Shown piece after piece: positions 52,275 through 62,417 of a stretch of 64,000 nucleotides of DNA. Below the pieces are notes generated by a model that was not told where the DNA came from, searched no databases, and saw only the letters and a program-made list of their open reading frames with translations. Origin of the DNA: Streptomyces angustmyceticus (lineage in GTDB: Bacteria > Actinomycetota > Actinomycetes > Streptomycetales > Streptomycetaceae); assembly GCF_019933235.1 (NCBI RefSeq), contig NZ_CP082945.1, positions 6,795,501-6,859,500 on the forward strand. Direction: 5' to 3'. Every line of letters begins with the position of its first letter. Position 1 is the first letter of the stretch. A program made the translations under genes and the position numbers.

Positions 52275-55200
52275 CGGGGATGGGCATGTTCGGGTGGCTG
52301 CGGGGGCCACGGAGCGCGCGCGGCGCGGAGCGGCCGGCTGCGCCGGAGGGCGCGGCGGCGGCGATGGATGCCGCGGCCGGGAGCGAGGGGATCGGCGGGA
52401 GTGAGGCGGCGCAGGGGATCCGCAGGGGGCCGGTGGGTGGCTGGGCTGCCGTGCCGCCGGTCCAGAGGGTCCTGGGGGCGCCCCGTACCGTCGCGGAGAC
52501 CGGCTTCGCCGCGTCGTCGCTGAGCGCGCACCGCGATCCGTCGTTCGGCGGCGAGTTGGGGCACGACGTGCGTGCCTCGGCACCTGGCGGGACGCTCCGG
52601 GGTGTCCTCACGCCGGTTCCGGTGACGGGTGCCGGGGCCCCTGGCCGCCTTGAACTGCCGGCCCTGCGACTGCCGGTGGTGGGGCGGGGGAGCGGGGAGG
52701 CGGAGACCGGAGGGGCCGGCGACTCCGGAGAGTTCGGTGTGGTGGGCAGGAGCGGTGGATTTCCGGGGGCGGTTGGTGCTGGGGCGGCGGGTTCGGCGGG
52801 TGCTGGGCCGATGCGGCGTGCGACGGGCGTGCAGCGTGTGCGGGCGGTGACGCCTGAGGCGTTGCTGTCGTCGGCTGCGACTTCGGCTTCGACTTCCGCT
52901 GCGACTGCGATTGCGGCTTCGACCTCGGCTTCGACGTCGGCTTCGGCTGTTGCGTCGCCTGTGGCCGGGGAGCCGTCGGCGTCTTCCGCGTCGTCCGGTT
53001 CCTCTGCGTCGTCTGTGACCTCCGCGTCGTCCGTGGCGTCTGCCGCCTCCACGGGGGGCGCGGCGGCTGTGTCGGCGGCGGGCTCTGGGGCGCCTGTGCC
53101 GGTGGGCAGGGCGCGGGGAGCGCGGCGTCCCGCATTGATGTCGGCGCCCCGGGCGGTCGGTCTGCCGGTGCGTCGGGTGGCGGTGGTGGGCCGGGCCCAG
53201 AGCCCTGCGGAGCCGGCGTCCGCGGCACGGGGTGCGGCGGAGCCGGCACAGGACGCGGCGGCGCCGGCGTCCGCCGTGGCGGTGCCGCCCGTTGGTGCAG
53301 AGCCGGGGCCCCTGGCCGATGACCGGCCCCCAGCTGTCCCGGGCCCGAATCCCCCGTCGGGGCCCGGGACACCCGCCGCGGCCTCCGGGAACGCAGCGGA
53401 GTCGTCGGCCCCCGTCGCCGCCCGCCCGGAGAACGCCGGGCGGGCAGTGCAGCGACGGCCGGCCGTGCGCCGGGTACGCCGCTCCGCCCCGGAGTCGGGA
53501 GCCGCTCCCGCGGTGGCCCCCGACGGGAGCGGCCCTGAGCGGGGTGCCGGCCCCGTGGCCGCATCGACGAGTCCGGCCGGTGGTGAGGACGTTCCGTCTG
53601 CGCCGGCTGCAGGGTCGCCTGCACCGGTGGTCCAGCGGCTTGCTACGTCCCCGGCGGTGGCGCCGCCTGGTCCCGCCTCGGTGCCCGGTCCCGCTTCGGC
53701 GTCCGGTCCTGTTTCGACACCTGCGCCTACGGCCGCGTCCGGGGGAGTGCAGGCGTCCGGGCCTGCGAACGCGGCTGAGCCTGCGAGCGCCTCCGGGCCT
53801 GCGCGCGCGCCGGGGGCTGTGACTGCGCCTCGGTCTGCGCCTACGCCTGCGCCTGCGCCCGGGACGGTGTCGGTGTCCCGGGCGATGCCCACGTCCGCGC
53901 CGGTGCAGGCGTCTGCCCCTGTGCAGATGCCCGGGTCCCCGGCCGTGTCGGGACCCCTGTCGGCTTCCGTGCCTACGGCCGCACCCGAGCCTGTGTCGTC
54001 ATCCGCGCCCCCTGCCGTATCCGTGCCTCCGGTCGAATCCGGGACCCGCGCGGCATCCCCGGCTGCGTCCACGTCCCCGTCCGCTCCGCGCGCCATCGGG
54101 CCGGGCGCGCAGGAGAGCCGGACGGAGCGTCCTCGAACTCGTCCCGCTGTGCAGCGTTCTACGGCAACACCGACTCCACGTCCGGGACTTGGGGCTCCAC
54201 TCCAGCCGCCCCGTCGGCCCGTCCAGCAGGAACGGCTGCCCGGGTCCGCCGGACGGGAAGCCACCACATCGCGGACGGAGGCAGCAGGTATCGGGATGAC
54301 GTCCCAAGGAAACCCCACTGCCCCGGTGTCCGCTGCCCCTGTGCCTCCTGCCCCGGGCGACGAATCCGTCCGTAGGCCGGCGCGCTCCGCTCCGGCGGAT
54401 GACCGTCCGGTGGCGCCGCAACGATCGGCGAGGACCGACGTGCCCCCGGTACGGGCACGCAGCACAGGAGACGCGCCCTCGGGAACGGCGCCCCATGCTG
54501 AGGGTGCGTCCTCAGCACCGGTACGCGGCGTCGAGAGGGGTACCCCGCCACCGGCACGCGCTGGTCGGCGACGGCCGTTGATCGGCGCACCGCTCAAGCC
54601 TGGTGAGCCGTCGGGAAGTGCCGCGACGCCGGCGGCCGTGCAGCGTGCGACCGCCGCGCCGGCCACTCCTGCGCGCAATCGCCATGCCGTCCGCCCGTCC
54701 GGTCCCTCCGATGGCGGGTCCGTCCCTGTGGAGGCAGCGTCGGACGCCGCCGGGCGGGCTGCCGTACAACGCGTCGCCACGCCTGCTGCGACGCGCCCCA
54801 CGCACGGTGGGGCGGACGCGTCGGCGCCTACGCCGCAGGCGCGGTCCGGCCTCGCGGCACCCGCGACTCCCGTACCGGCGCCGGCCGAGCCGATGGCCGA
54901 GCCGACGGCCGTGGCGACGAACCGGGGCGGTGCCGGGGTTTCCGTGCCCGGGACGCGGCCCTTGCCACGTACGCCGGTTGAGGATCGGCCGACCGAACGA
55001 GGCCCGCTGCCGGGTGTGCGGCGCGCGCCTCTCGCGACGGCTCGGGCACTGACCGCCCGGGAGCCCGCCCACCGGAACACGGGAAGCGCCGGAACCGTCG
55101 GAGGCACCGGAGGCACCGGATCCGCCGGTCCCATCAGTGCACCGGTGCCGGTACCGATGCCGGGAAGGGGGCCAGGTCCAGGGCCGGAGCCTCGTCGTCA

Positions 55201-56073
55201 GGCCATGCCCGCAGTGCCCCTGCGTGCACTGACGGGTGGCCTGCCCGAGACGCCGGCCGGCCCGACGTCCCCGCCCTCGGCTCACCAGCCGCCGGCTGCC
55301 TCACCGCTCGCTCACCCGCGGCCGGTCCAGCGAACCTCCGCTGCCGCACCGATCTCAGCCCACGCCCCGACCCTCGCGCCGGCCCACCCCCTCGCGCCGG
55401 CCCAGGCCCACGCCCCGTCGTCGTCCTCAGCCCCGGCTGTGCAACGGCGCATCGCCACGTCATCCACGTCACCGGCGCCGCTGGTCGTCCCGCTGGCCGT
55501 GCCCACGCGCATGCCCTCGCCCCCGACCAGCCCCCCGCCCCCGACCGTGACCACCCGCCCGCCCCAACCGCTGCAACGCACCAGCAGCCCCACGACAAGC
55601 TCCCCCGTGACAAGCCTCCTCACGGCCCCTTCGGCGCACACCGCGATCCACGTCCCCACAAGCCCCGCAGCAACCATGCCGACACGGACCACGAGCCCGA
55701 CCCAGATCACGAGCACGACCCAGACCGCGAGCACCACCCAGACCGCGACACGGCCCACACCAAGGGCCACCACCAGCACTCCCGCAACCGCCCCCACCAA
55801 CACCCCGCCGGCAGCCTCCACACCACCCCCACCCCCCCTCCAGCGCACCGGTTCCACCACCCACCGACCCGCCACCCCGTCATCACGCCCCACACCCACC
55901 ACGCCACCCCCACCCCCGGCTCCCGCCCCACCCCCGCCCCGTCCGCGCCCGCCACCCCCGCCGAGCTCGATGAGCTCGCCCGGCGGCTGGTGGCGCCGCT
56001 GTCGCGGTTGCTGCGGGCGGAGTTGCGCAGCGACCGGGAACGGATCGGCCGCCTGCGGGACCGCGGCCGCTGA
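52271..56073 (+). CDS. Giant disordered protein with repeated VQR/LQR motifs (tape-measure position), frameshifted
   Basis: About 1267 residues, almost entirely Ala/Pro/Ser/Thr-rich and probably disordered. Eleven short motifs such as PPVQRVLGAP, TGVQRVRAV, PVVQRLATS, RPVQRTSAA and PPLQRTGST are spread along it, roughly 100 residues apart. The last 39 codons encode a charged helix (TPAELDELARRLVAPLSRLL, then RAELRSDRERIGRLRDRGR) in a different frame from the rest, so a one-base shift lies between about 55860 and 55955 in a C-rich run. GTG 52271 overlaps the upstream stop. The gene occupies the tape-measure slot between chaperones and baseplate genes, but a disordered tape measure would be unusual. 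Confidence 0.7.
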
Positions 56074-56213
56074 GCAGACCAGCCGCACGCCCCGGAACAC
56101 CGCCACCCGCCCAACCCGATCCCACCCCCGACACGATCCGCCCCGACCCCAACCAGATCCCGATCCGCCCCGACCCAAAACGTCCACCCGCCCCACCCCA
56201 GAAAGCCCACCTC

Positions 56214-56651
56214 ATGCCCGCGCCCAAGGACCCCGGATCCACCGTCTTCTTCAAGCTGTCCATCGACGGGCAGGACCTCGGCCTGTTCAACGGCTGTGAC
56301 GGGCTGGCCTCCGAGGTGGAGGTGGAGCAGCGGCAGGAGGGCGGCAACAACGGATTCGTCTGGCAGTTGCCGACCCGCGTGACGTTCTCCACGATCCGGC
56401 TCACCCGCCCCCTCACCGCCGACACCGCCCGCGTGGCGGCCTGGATCTCCTCCCTCGCCACCGGTATCCGCAGGCCGACCGCGCAGATCGCGGCCCTGCG
56501 CGCGGACGGGTCGATCGTCGCGCAGTGGGGGCTGGTCGAGGTGCTGCCCGTGCGGTGGCAGGGGCCGAGCCTGGACCCGGCCAGTCCGGGGGTGGCGACC
56601 GAGACGCTGGAGATCGCGCACCACGGGTTCACCGACGCGGGGGGTGCCTGA
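56214..56651 (+). CDS. Second tube-like protein (T4 gp19 family), baseplate-proximal
   Basis: A 145-aa protein of the phage tail tube family (VFFKLSIDGQDLGLFNGCDG, then LPTRVTFSTIRLTRPL). CIS loci carry a second tube protein that forms the first tube layer at the baseplate. ATG 56214 begins the run of coupled baseplate genes. The protein is shorter than the main tube relatives but keeps the N- and C-terminal strands. Confidence 0.88.
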   Translation: MPAPKDPGSTVFFKLSIDGQDLGLFNGCDGLASEVEVEQRQEGGNNGFVWQLPTRVTFSTIRLTRPLTADTARVAAWISSLATGIRRPTAQIAALRADGSIVAQWGLVEVLPVRWQGPSLDPASPGVATETLEIAHHGFTDAGGA

Positions 56652-56652
56652 G

Positions 56653-57435
56653 ATGGCCGCGCCGACCGGCGGGAAGGCGGGGGCGAGTCTCGTACGGGCC
56701 GCGCTCGCGATCCATCAGCCGCCCACCGATCTCGGCGGCTCCATCGGCGGCCGGATCGGCGAGGTGGAGTTCCAGTTCAACCCGACGCAGTTGCAGCTGG
56801 GGCGGGAGGCGGAGTGGCACACCCAGGCCGCGGTCGCGTACACGCGCGGCGCGCCGCCGAAGTTCACCGGCACCCGGCCCGCCACCCTCCAGCTGGAGGT
56901 GTTCCTGGACGCCTCCGGGACCCCGAACGCCGGGAAGGTGCAGAAGCAGGTGGAACTCCTGCTCTCGTGCTGCGAGGTGACGCCGCAGAGCGTCAACTCC
57001 AAGCGGCCCTCGCCCCCGTGGGTCCGGTTCTCCTGGGGGGCGTTCAACACCGTGCAGTTCGTCGCGTACGTGACGAGCGTGCAGGCCACCTACACCCTGT
57101 TCAACCCCACCGGGGAGCCGATCCGCGCCACCTGCGCGCTGTCCCTGACCGAGGTGGCCATGCCCACCAAGGGGCAGAACCCCACCTCCGGCGCGCTCTC
57201 CGCCCGCCGTATCCACCGCACGGTCGCGGGTGACTCGCTCGCCTCGCTGGCCTGGCGGGAGTACGGGGACGCGACCCGCTGGCGGCTGATCGCCGAGGCC
57301 AACGAGATCGACGATCCGATGCGGCTGCGGCCGGGCACCGAGCTGCTGCTGCCCGCCGCCGACGAAGCCCCGCCCGAAGGCCGTCTCCCGCACGGCCCCT
57401 CAGGCCACCCCACCTTCCAGGAGACCCACCGATGA
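56653..57435 (+). CDS. LysM domain baseplate adaptor (Pvc7/gp53-like)
   Basis: A 260-aa protein. The N-terminal domain resembles CIS and T4 gp53-type adaptors (GEVEFQFNPTQLQLGREAEW, then TLFNPTGEPIRATCALSLTE). A LysM domain follows at about residues 185-233 (HRTVAGDSLASLAWREYGD then RLRPGTELLLP). It links tube to spike and may touch peptidoglycan. GGGGGG seven bases upstream supports ATG 56653; GTG 56644 is an alternative. Confidence 0.85.
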   Translation: MAAPTGGKAGASLVRAALAIHQPPTDLGGSIGGRIGEVEFQFNPTQLQLGREAEWHTQAAVAYTRGAPPKFTGTRPATLQLEVFLDASGTPNAGKVQKQVELLLSCCEVTPQSVNSKRPSPPWVRFSWGAFNTVQFVAYVTSVQATYTLFNPTGEPIRATCALSLTEVAMPTKGQNPTSGALSARRIHRTVAGDSLASLAWREYGDATRWRLIAEANEIDDPMRLRPGTELLLPAADEAPPEGRLPHGPSGHPTFQETHR

Positions 57436-59351
57436 GCGAGAAGACGTACACCAGCGTCCTGCACGTCGAGATCGGCGGGACGGTACTGCCCGACAAGCTC
57501 GCCACCCTCCTCACCGAGGGCTGGGTGGACGCCAGCGTCAACGTGCCCTCCGCCTTCCAGCTCACCTTCGCCGACCGCGGCTCCGACATCCTGCAGACCT
57601 TCCCGCAGCTGAAGATCGGCGCGAAGGCGGTGCTGTCGCCCTTCACCGACGGGCAGCGCGGCACCCCCATGCTGACCGGCGAGATCACCGCGCTGGAGGT
57701 GGACGCGGACGCGAGCGGCAAGTCCCTGGTGGTACGGGGCTACGACCCGGGGCACCGGCTGCTGCGCAACCGCCGGGTCGCCGGCTACCCCCAGATGACC
57801 GCGAGCGACATCGTGCGCCGCCTGGCCGGCCGCAACAAGCTCTCCCTCGGCACGGTGGAGGCCACCCGCACCGTCTACGAGCTGGCCACCCAGCCCAATA
57901 TCACCGACTGGGACTTCCTGCTGCGCCTGGCCCAGGAGAACGACGTCCACCTGTCCTTCGACCCGTACGGCAAACTGCGGTTCGGCAAGCTCGCCCCCGC
58001 CTCCTCCGCGCCGGCGGACACCACACCGGCCGCGCAGAGCCCGTACGTCCTGGAGTTCGGGCACAACGCGCTGCACAGCCGGATCGCCGTCACCGCCGCC
58101 GGGCAGGTCGCCAAGGCGGGCGCGCGCGGCTGGAACATGCGCGCCAAGCGCGCCCTGACCGCCGAGTCCCCGGCCACGACGAGCAAGGACATCGTCGCCG
58201 ACATCGCGCCCGGAGCCCTCAGCAGGCCCTTCGGTGCCGCCGAACTGACCGCCACGGACACCCCGTTCACCACCCAGGCGCAGGTCACCCACGCCGCCCG
58301 CGCGCTCGCCGACGACGTGGCGGGCTCCTTCGCCGAGCTGGAGGTCGCGGTCACCGGGAATCCGCAGCTGGCGCCGGGCCGGCCGGTCGCGCTCAAGGGC
58401 GCCGGCTTCCCGTTCGAGGGGAAGTACACCGCGACCGGAGTGCGCCATGTCTTCGAGTCCGGGCGGCAGTTCACCACCTGGCTGACCGTCTCGGGGCGGC
58501 AGTTCCGGTCGCTGTACGGGCTGGCGTCCGGCGGGGCGGAGGCGGCGCCGCCCATGCCGGGCGTGGCGATGGCGCTGGTCAGCAACGCCAAGGACCCGCT
58601 GAAGCTGGGCCGGGTCAGGCTGCGCTTCCCCTGGCTGTCGGACACCTACGAGAGCGACTGGTGCCGGGTCGCGCAGCTGGGCGGCGTCCGGGGCGGCGGA
58701 CTGATCCTGCCGGAGGTCGGCGACGAGGTGCTGTGCGCCTTCGACCGGGGCTCGCTGGAGCACCCGTACGTGCTCGCCGGACTCTACAACGGCATCGACA
58801 AGCCGACCCGGCAGACGGACGGGCTGCCCGCGGTGGATCCGACCAGCGGCCGGGTCAACTGGCGCTCCCTCGCCTCGCGCAGCGGCCACACCGTCGAACT
58901 CGTCGACGCCAAGTCCCGGATGAAGAGCGGCATCCGGCTGCAGACCGGCAACGGCAAGCTCACCGTCCACATGGACGAGACGCGCACCCAGGTCACCATC
59001 CGCAGCGACGGCTCCGTCTCCATCACCGGCACCCGGAACGTGAGCATCAAGGCGGGCGGCAACCTGTCGCTGACCGCGGGCGGCTCGCTGACGATGAGCG
59101 CCGGCGGGGCGGTCGACATCAAGGCGGGCGCGAAGTTCGGCGTCGCGGCGGGCGCCGTGGCGGACATCAACGCGACCGGCGCCATCAGCCTCAAGTCGGC
59201 CGGCGCGGTGGCCGTCAACTCGGTCGGCGCGGTCTCCGTCTCCGCGGTCGGCGCGGTGGCCGTCAACGCGGGCGCCGCGGCGGCCATCAACTCGCCGGCC
59301 ACGGTCACGCTGAACGCACCGGCCGTCCTGCGCAACGGCATTCCCTTCTAG
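57432..59351 (+). CDS. VgrG-like spike protein
   Basis: A 639-aa central spike. The N-terminal late-control-D region (MSEKTYTSVLHVEIGGTVLP, RGYDPGHRLLRNRRV) and a gp5-type OB fold (around GRVRLRFPWLSDTYESDW) lead to a C-terminal beta-helix needle with repeated hydrophobic strands (VSIKAGGNLSLTAGGSLTMS, then VAVNSVGAVSVSAVGAVAV). It starts inside the LysM gene stop (ATGA). The needle end is short and no separate PAAR gene follows. Confidence 0.92.
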   Translation: MSEKTYTSVLHVEIGGTVLPDKLATLLTEGWVDASVNVPSAFQLTFADRGSDILQTFPQLKIGAKAVLSPFTDGQRGTPMLTGEITALEVDADASGKSLVVRGYDPGHRLLRNRRVAGYPQMTASDIVRRLAGRNKLSLGTVEATRTVYELATQPNITDWDFLLRLAQENDVHLSFDPYGKLRFGKLAPASSAPADTTPAAQSPYVLEFGHNALHSRIAVTAAGQVAKAGARGWNMRAKRALTAESPATTSKDIVADIAPGALSRPFGAAELTATDTPFTTQAQVTHAARALADDVAGSFAELEVAVTGNPQLAPGRPVALKGAGFPFEGKYTATGVRHVFESGRQFTTWLTVSGRQFRSLYGLASGGAEAAPPMPGVAMALVSNAKDPLKLGRVRLRFPWLSDTYESDWCRVAQLGGVRGGGLILPEVGDEVLCAFDRGSLEHPYVLAGLYNGIDKPTRQTDGLPAVDPTSGRVNWRSLASRSGHTVELVDAKSRMKSGIRLQTGNGKLTVHMDETRTQVTIRSDGSVSITGTRNVSIKAGGNLSLTAGGSLTMSAGGAVDIKAGAKFGVAAGAVADINATGAISLKSAGAVAVNSVGAVSVSAVGAVAVNAGAAAAINSPATVTLNAPAVLRNGIPF

Positions 59352-59398
59352 GAGTCCGAGAAAGGTGAGGGACATGCATCTCAAGGGGGCCACCGGAC

Positions 59399-59821
59399 AT
59401 GAGTGAACAGTTCGTCGGCGCGGGCTGGACCTTCCCGCTGCGCACCGACCCGGCCGGCGGGATCGCACTGGCCCGCAGGGAGCGGGAGATCGAGGAGTCG
59501 ATCCGGCTCGTCCTGGCCACCGCGCCCGGTGAGCGGCCGATGCGGCCGGAATTCGGCTGCGCCGTCCACGACATGGTCTTCGCGCCGGTCAACGAGGCCA
59601 CGGCCGGCCGCATCCGCTACGAGGTGCGGTCCTCGCTCGACCGCTGGGAGCCGCGCATCGAGGTCCAGGACGTCGAGGTGAGCCCGGCGCCCGACGAGCC
59701 GACCGTGCTGTTCATCGACGTCCGCTACAGCGTGCGCGGCACCAACAACCCGCGCAGCCTCGTCTTCCCCTTCTACGTGATCCCGTCCGCGGACGCACCG
59801 TCCACCGAAAGCGAAGCCTGA
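59399..59821 (+). CDS. gp25-like baseplate wedge protein
   Basis: A 140-aa GPW/gp25-family protein (GWTFPLRTDPAGGIALARRE, then GERPMRPEFGCAVHDMVF). It initiates sheath polymerisation at the baseplate in related systems. A GTG micro-frame of 13 codons (59365-59406) overlaps its start and may couple translation. The stop overlaps the baseplate J start by one base. Confidence 0.92.
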   Translation: MSEQFVGAGWTFPLRTDPAGGIALARREREIEESIRLVLATAPGERPMRPEFGCAVHDMVFAPVNEATAGRIRYEVRSSLDRWEPRIEVQDVEVSPAPDEPTVLFIDVRYSVRGTNNPRSLVFPFYVIPSADAPSTESEA

Positions 59822-61824
59822 TGGCCCTGCCCGCACCCCACCTCGACGACCGCCGCTTCCAGCAGTTCGTCGACGACGCCAAGCGCTATGTCCAGCAGCG
59901 CTGCCCCGAGTGGACCGACCACAACGTCTCGGACCCGGGCGTGACCCTCATCGAGGCCGTCGCGCACATGGCCGACCAGATCGTCTACCGCCTCAACCGG
60001 GTACCGGAGAAGAACCACCTGGCCTTCCTCGACCTGCTCGGCGTCACCCTCTTCCCGCCCTCCGCGGCCCGCGCCGACGTCACCTTCTGGCTCTCCGCCC
60101 CGCAGGCCGAGCCCGTGGTGCTGCCCGCGGGGACGGAGGTGGCCACCGGCCGCACCGAGTCCGAGGAGTCGGTGTCCTTCGCCACCGAGGACGACCTGAC
60201 GGTGGTGCCCTGCGAACTGGCGGCCGTGCTGCGGCAGGAGGCGGGAGCCACCCCCGAGGACCGCGGTGACGACATCTTCGCCGGCACCGACGTCGCCGTC
60301 TTCGCTCCTGCCCCCCGGCCCGGCGACACCCTGCTGTTCGGGCTGTCGGCGGCGGTGCCGCGGTGCGCGGCCGTCCTGCGGCTGGACAGCCGGGTGGACG
60401 GCGTCGGCGTCGACCCGCGTCAGCCCCCGCTGGTCTGGGAGGCCTGGACCGCCGACGGGTGGACCGGGTGCGAGCTGGCGGAGGACACCACCGGCGGCCT
60501 CAACCGCCCCGGCGAGGTCGTCCTGCACGTCCCCGCCGGGCACATCGTCTCGCGCGTGGGACGGACCGACTCCGCCTGGCTGCGCTGCCGGGTCGTCGAG
60601 GCCGCGCCCGGCCAGCCCTTCTACAGCGCCTCGCCGACCGTCCGGTCCGCCTCCGCCTTCACCATCGGGGGCACGACCGCGGTCGCGCACGCCGACGTGG
60701 TGCGGGACGAACCGCTCGGCGAGTCCACGGGCGTGCCCGGCCAGCGGCTGCGCCTGGCCCACGCCCCCGTCGTCGCCGACCGTCCGCCGCTGCGCCTGGA
60801 GGTCTCCGACGGGGACGGCTGGCAGGAGTGGCAGGTCGTCTCCGACTTCGCGGCCTCCGGTCCGTACGACCGGCACCTCACCCTCGACGCGACCACCGGC
60901 GAGATCGCCTTCGGCCCCTCGGTACGCCAACCGGACGGCACGACCACCCAGTTCGGGGCCGTACCGCCCAAGGGCGCGGTGCTCCGTGCCGCGCACTACC
61001 GCACCGGCGGCGGGCGGGCGGGAAATGTGGCGCGCGGCGCGATCCAGGTGCTGCGCAGCTCCATCCCGTACGTGGCGCGGGTGGAGAACCGGGAAGCCGC
61101 GCGCGGCGGGGTCGACGGCGAGACGGTGCAGGAGGCGAAGGTGCGGGCGCCGATCGCGCTGCGCGCCCAGGAACGCGCCGTGACCGCCCGCGACTACGAG
61201 GAGCTGGCGGGACGCGCGGCCCCCGAAGCGGCCCGGATCGCCTGCCTCGCGGTCGATCCCGCCGAGCCCGCCCCGGGCACCGGCGCGGCGGGCCAGGGCG
61301 GCGCGGCGAGCCGGACCGGGGAGAACGCCGTCCGCGTCCTGGTCGTCCCCCAGGCCGTCCCCGACCGCGGCGGGCGCCTGCGCTTCGAGCAGCTGGTGCC
61401 CGGCGAGGAACTCCTCGGCCGGATCACCCGCTTCCTGGACGAGCGCCGCCCCCTGGGCACCCGCCTCGCGGTCGGCCCGCCCTTCTACCAGGGCGTCACG
61501 GTCGTCGCGACGCTGCACTCCTTCCGGGCGGCGCGCGCCGAGCGGGTACGGGCCGAGGCCCTGGACGCGCTGTACGCCTACCTCGACCCGCTGACCGGCG
61601 GCGCGCACGGCGAGGGCTGGCCGTTCGGCCGTCCGCTGCGCTCCGGCGAGATCTTCGCGGCCCTGCAGCGCGTCCCCGGCGTGGAACTCGTCGACGAGGT
61701 CCTGCTGCACCCCGCCGACCCGCTCACCGGCCGCCGCGGCGACGCCACCGACCGCATCGAACTGGCCCCGTCCGCCGTGCTGTTCCCGTTCGACCACCGC
61801 GTCCGCGTGATCGAGGCGCGATGA
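59821..61824 (+). CDS. Baseplate J-like protein
   Basis: A 667-aa putative baseplate assembly protein (gpJ/gp6 type). The N-terminus LDDRRFQQFVDDAKRYVQQR then WTDHNVSDPGVTLIEAVAHM is the family signature, and EQERAVTARDYEELAGRAAPE-like wording (here QERAVTARDYEELAGRAA) is characteristic. It builds the wedge ring with gp25 and gpI. The stop is overlapped by the gpI start (ATGA). Confidence 0.93.
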   Translation: MALPAPHLDDRRFQQFVDDAKRYVQQRCPEWTDHNVSDPGVTLIEAVAHMADQIVYRLNRVPEKNHLAFLDLLGVTLFPPSAARADVTFWLSAPQAEPVVLPAGTEVATGRTESEESVSFATEDDLTVVPCELAAVLRQEAGATPEDRGDDIFAGTDVAVFAPAPRPGDTLLFGLSAAVPRCAAVLRLDSRVDGVGVDPRQPPLVWEAWTADGWTGCELAEDTTGGLNRPGEVVLHVPAGHIVSRVGRTDSAWLRCRVVEAAPGQPFYSASPTVRSASAFTIGGTTAVAHADVVRDEPLGESTGVPGQRLRLAHAPVVADRPPLRLEVSDGDGWQEWQVVSDFAASGPYDRHLTLDATTGEIAFGPSVRQPDGTTTQFGAVPPKGAVLRAAHYRTGGGRAGNVARGAIQVLRSSIPYVARVENREAARGGVDGETVQEAKVRAPIALRAQERAVTARDYEELAGRAAPEAARIACLAVDPAEPAPGTGAAGQGGAASRTGENAVRVLVVPQAVPDRGGRLRFEQLVPGEELLGRITRFLDERRPLGTRLAVGPPFYQGVTVVATLHSFRAARAERVRAEALDALYAYLDPLTGGAHGEGWPFGRPLRSGEIFAALQRVPGVELVDEVLLHPADPLTGRRGDATDRIELAPSAVLFPFDHRVRVIEAR

Positions 61825-62414
61825 GGGGCACCACCGCGGGGCTGCCCTCCCCGCACCCGCTGGGCGCGGCGCTGCCCGCCGTCTACGCCGACGACGACTT
61901 CACCCAGCGCTTCGTGGCGGGACTCGACGTCGTCCTCGCCCCGCTCTTCCACGTGCTGGACTGCCTGGAGAGCTACTTCACGCCCGCCCTCGCGCCGGAG
62001 GACTTCGTCGACTGGCTGACGACCTGGGTCGGCACCGAACTCGACGGGACGGAGCCGCCGGCCACCCGGCGCCGCGCGGTGGCCACGGCCGTCGCGCTGC
62101 ACCGGGTCCGCGGCACCCGGCGCGGCCTGTCCGAAGCCGTCCACCTGGCCTTCGGCGTCCGCCCGGAGATCATCGAGAGCGGCGGCGCGGCCTGGTCCGC
62201 CCGCCCCCTCGGCCCGTTCCCCGGCTCCCCGCACTCCGGCCTGCGGGTGATCCTGCGGGTCGACGACCCCGCCGGCGCCGACCCGCACCGCCTGCACGCC
62301 GTCGTCGCGGCGGCCCGCCCCGCGCACCTCCCCTTCACGGTCGAGGTGACCGCGCGGTCCGCCCCCGGCGCCCTCCCCGAAGCCATGCCCGACGCCACCT
62401 CCGAAGGAACCTGA
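61821..62414 (+). CDS. gpI-like tail protein (baseplate)
   Basis: A 197-aa phage tail protein I-type protein (LPAVYADDDFTQRFVAGLDV, then RTRRGLSEAVHLAFGVRPEI as RGTRRGLSEAVHLAFGV). Such proteins complete the wedge with baseplate J. ATG 61821 overlaps the upstream stop; it ends four bases before the final gene. Confidence 0.85.
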   Translation: MRGTTAGLPSPHPLGAALPAVYADDDFTQRFVAGLDVVLAPLFHVLDCLESYFTPALAPEDFVDWLTTWVGTELDGTEPPATRRRAVATAVALHRVRGTRRGLSEAVHLAFGVRPEIIESGGAAWSARPLGPFPGSPHSGLRVILRVDDPAGADPHRLHAVVAAARPAHLPFTVEVTARSAPGALPEAMPDATSEGT

Positions 62415-62417
62415 CCC

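Noticed and set aside
51454..55134. A 1226-codon open frame opposite the CIS tube, chaperone and giant-protein genes
   Set aside because: It runs antisense to coupled genes and has no ribosome-binding site or domain.
59365..59406. A 13-codon micro-ORF before gp25
   Set aside because: Too short to claim as a gene; it may simply be a translational coupling element.
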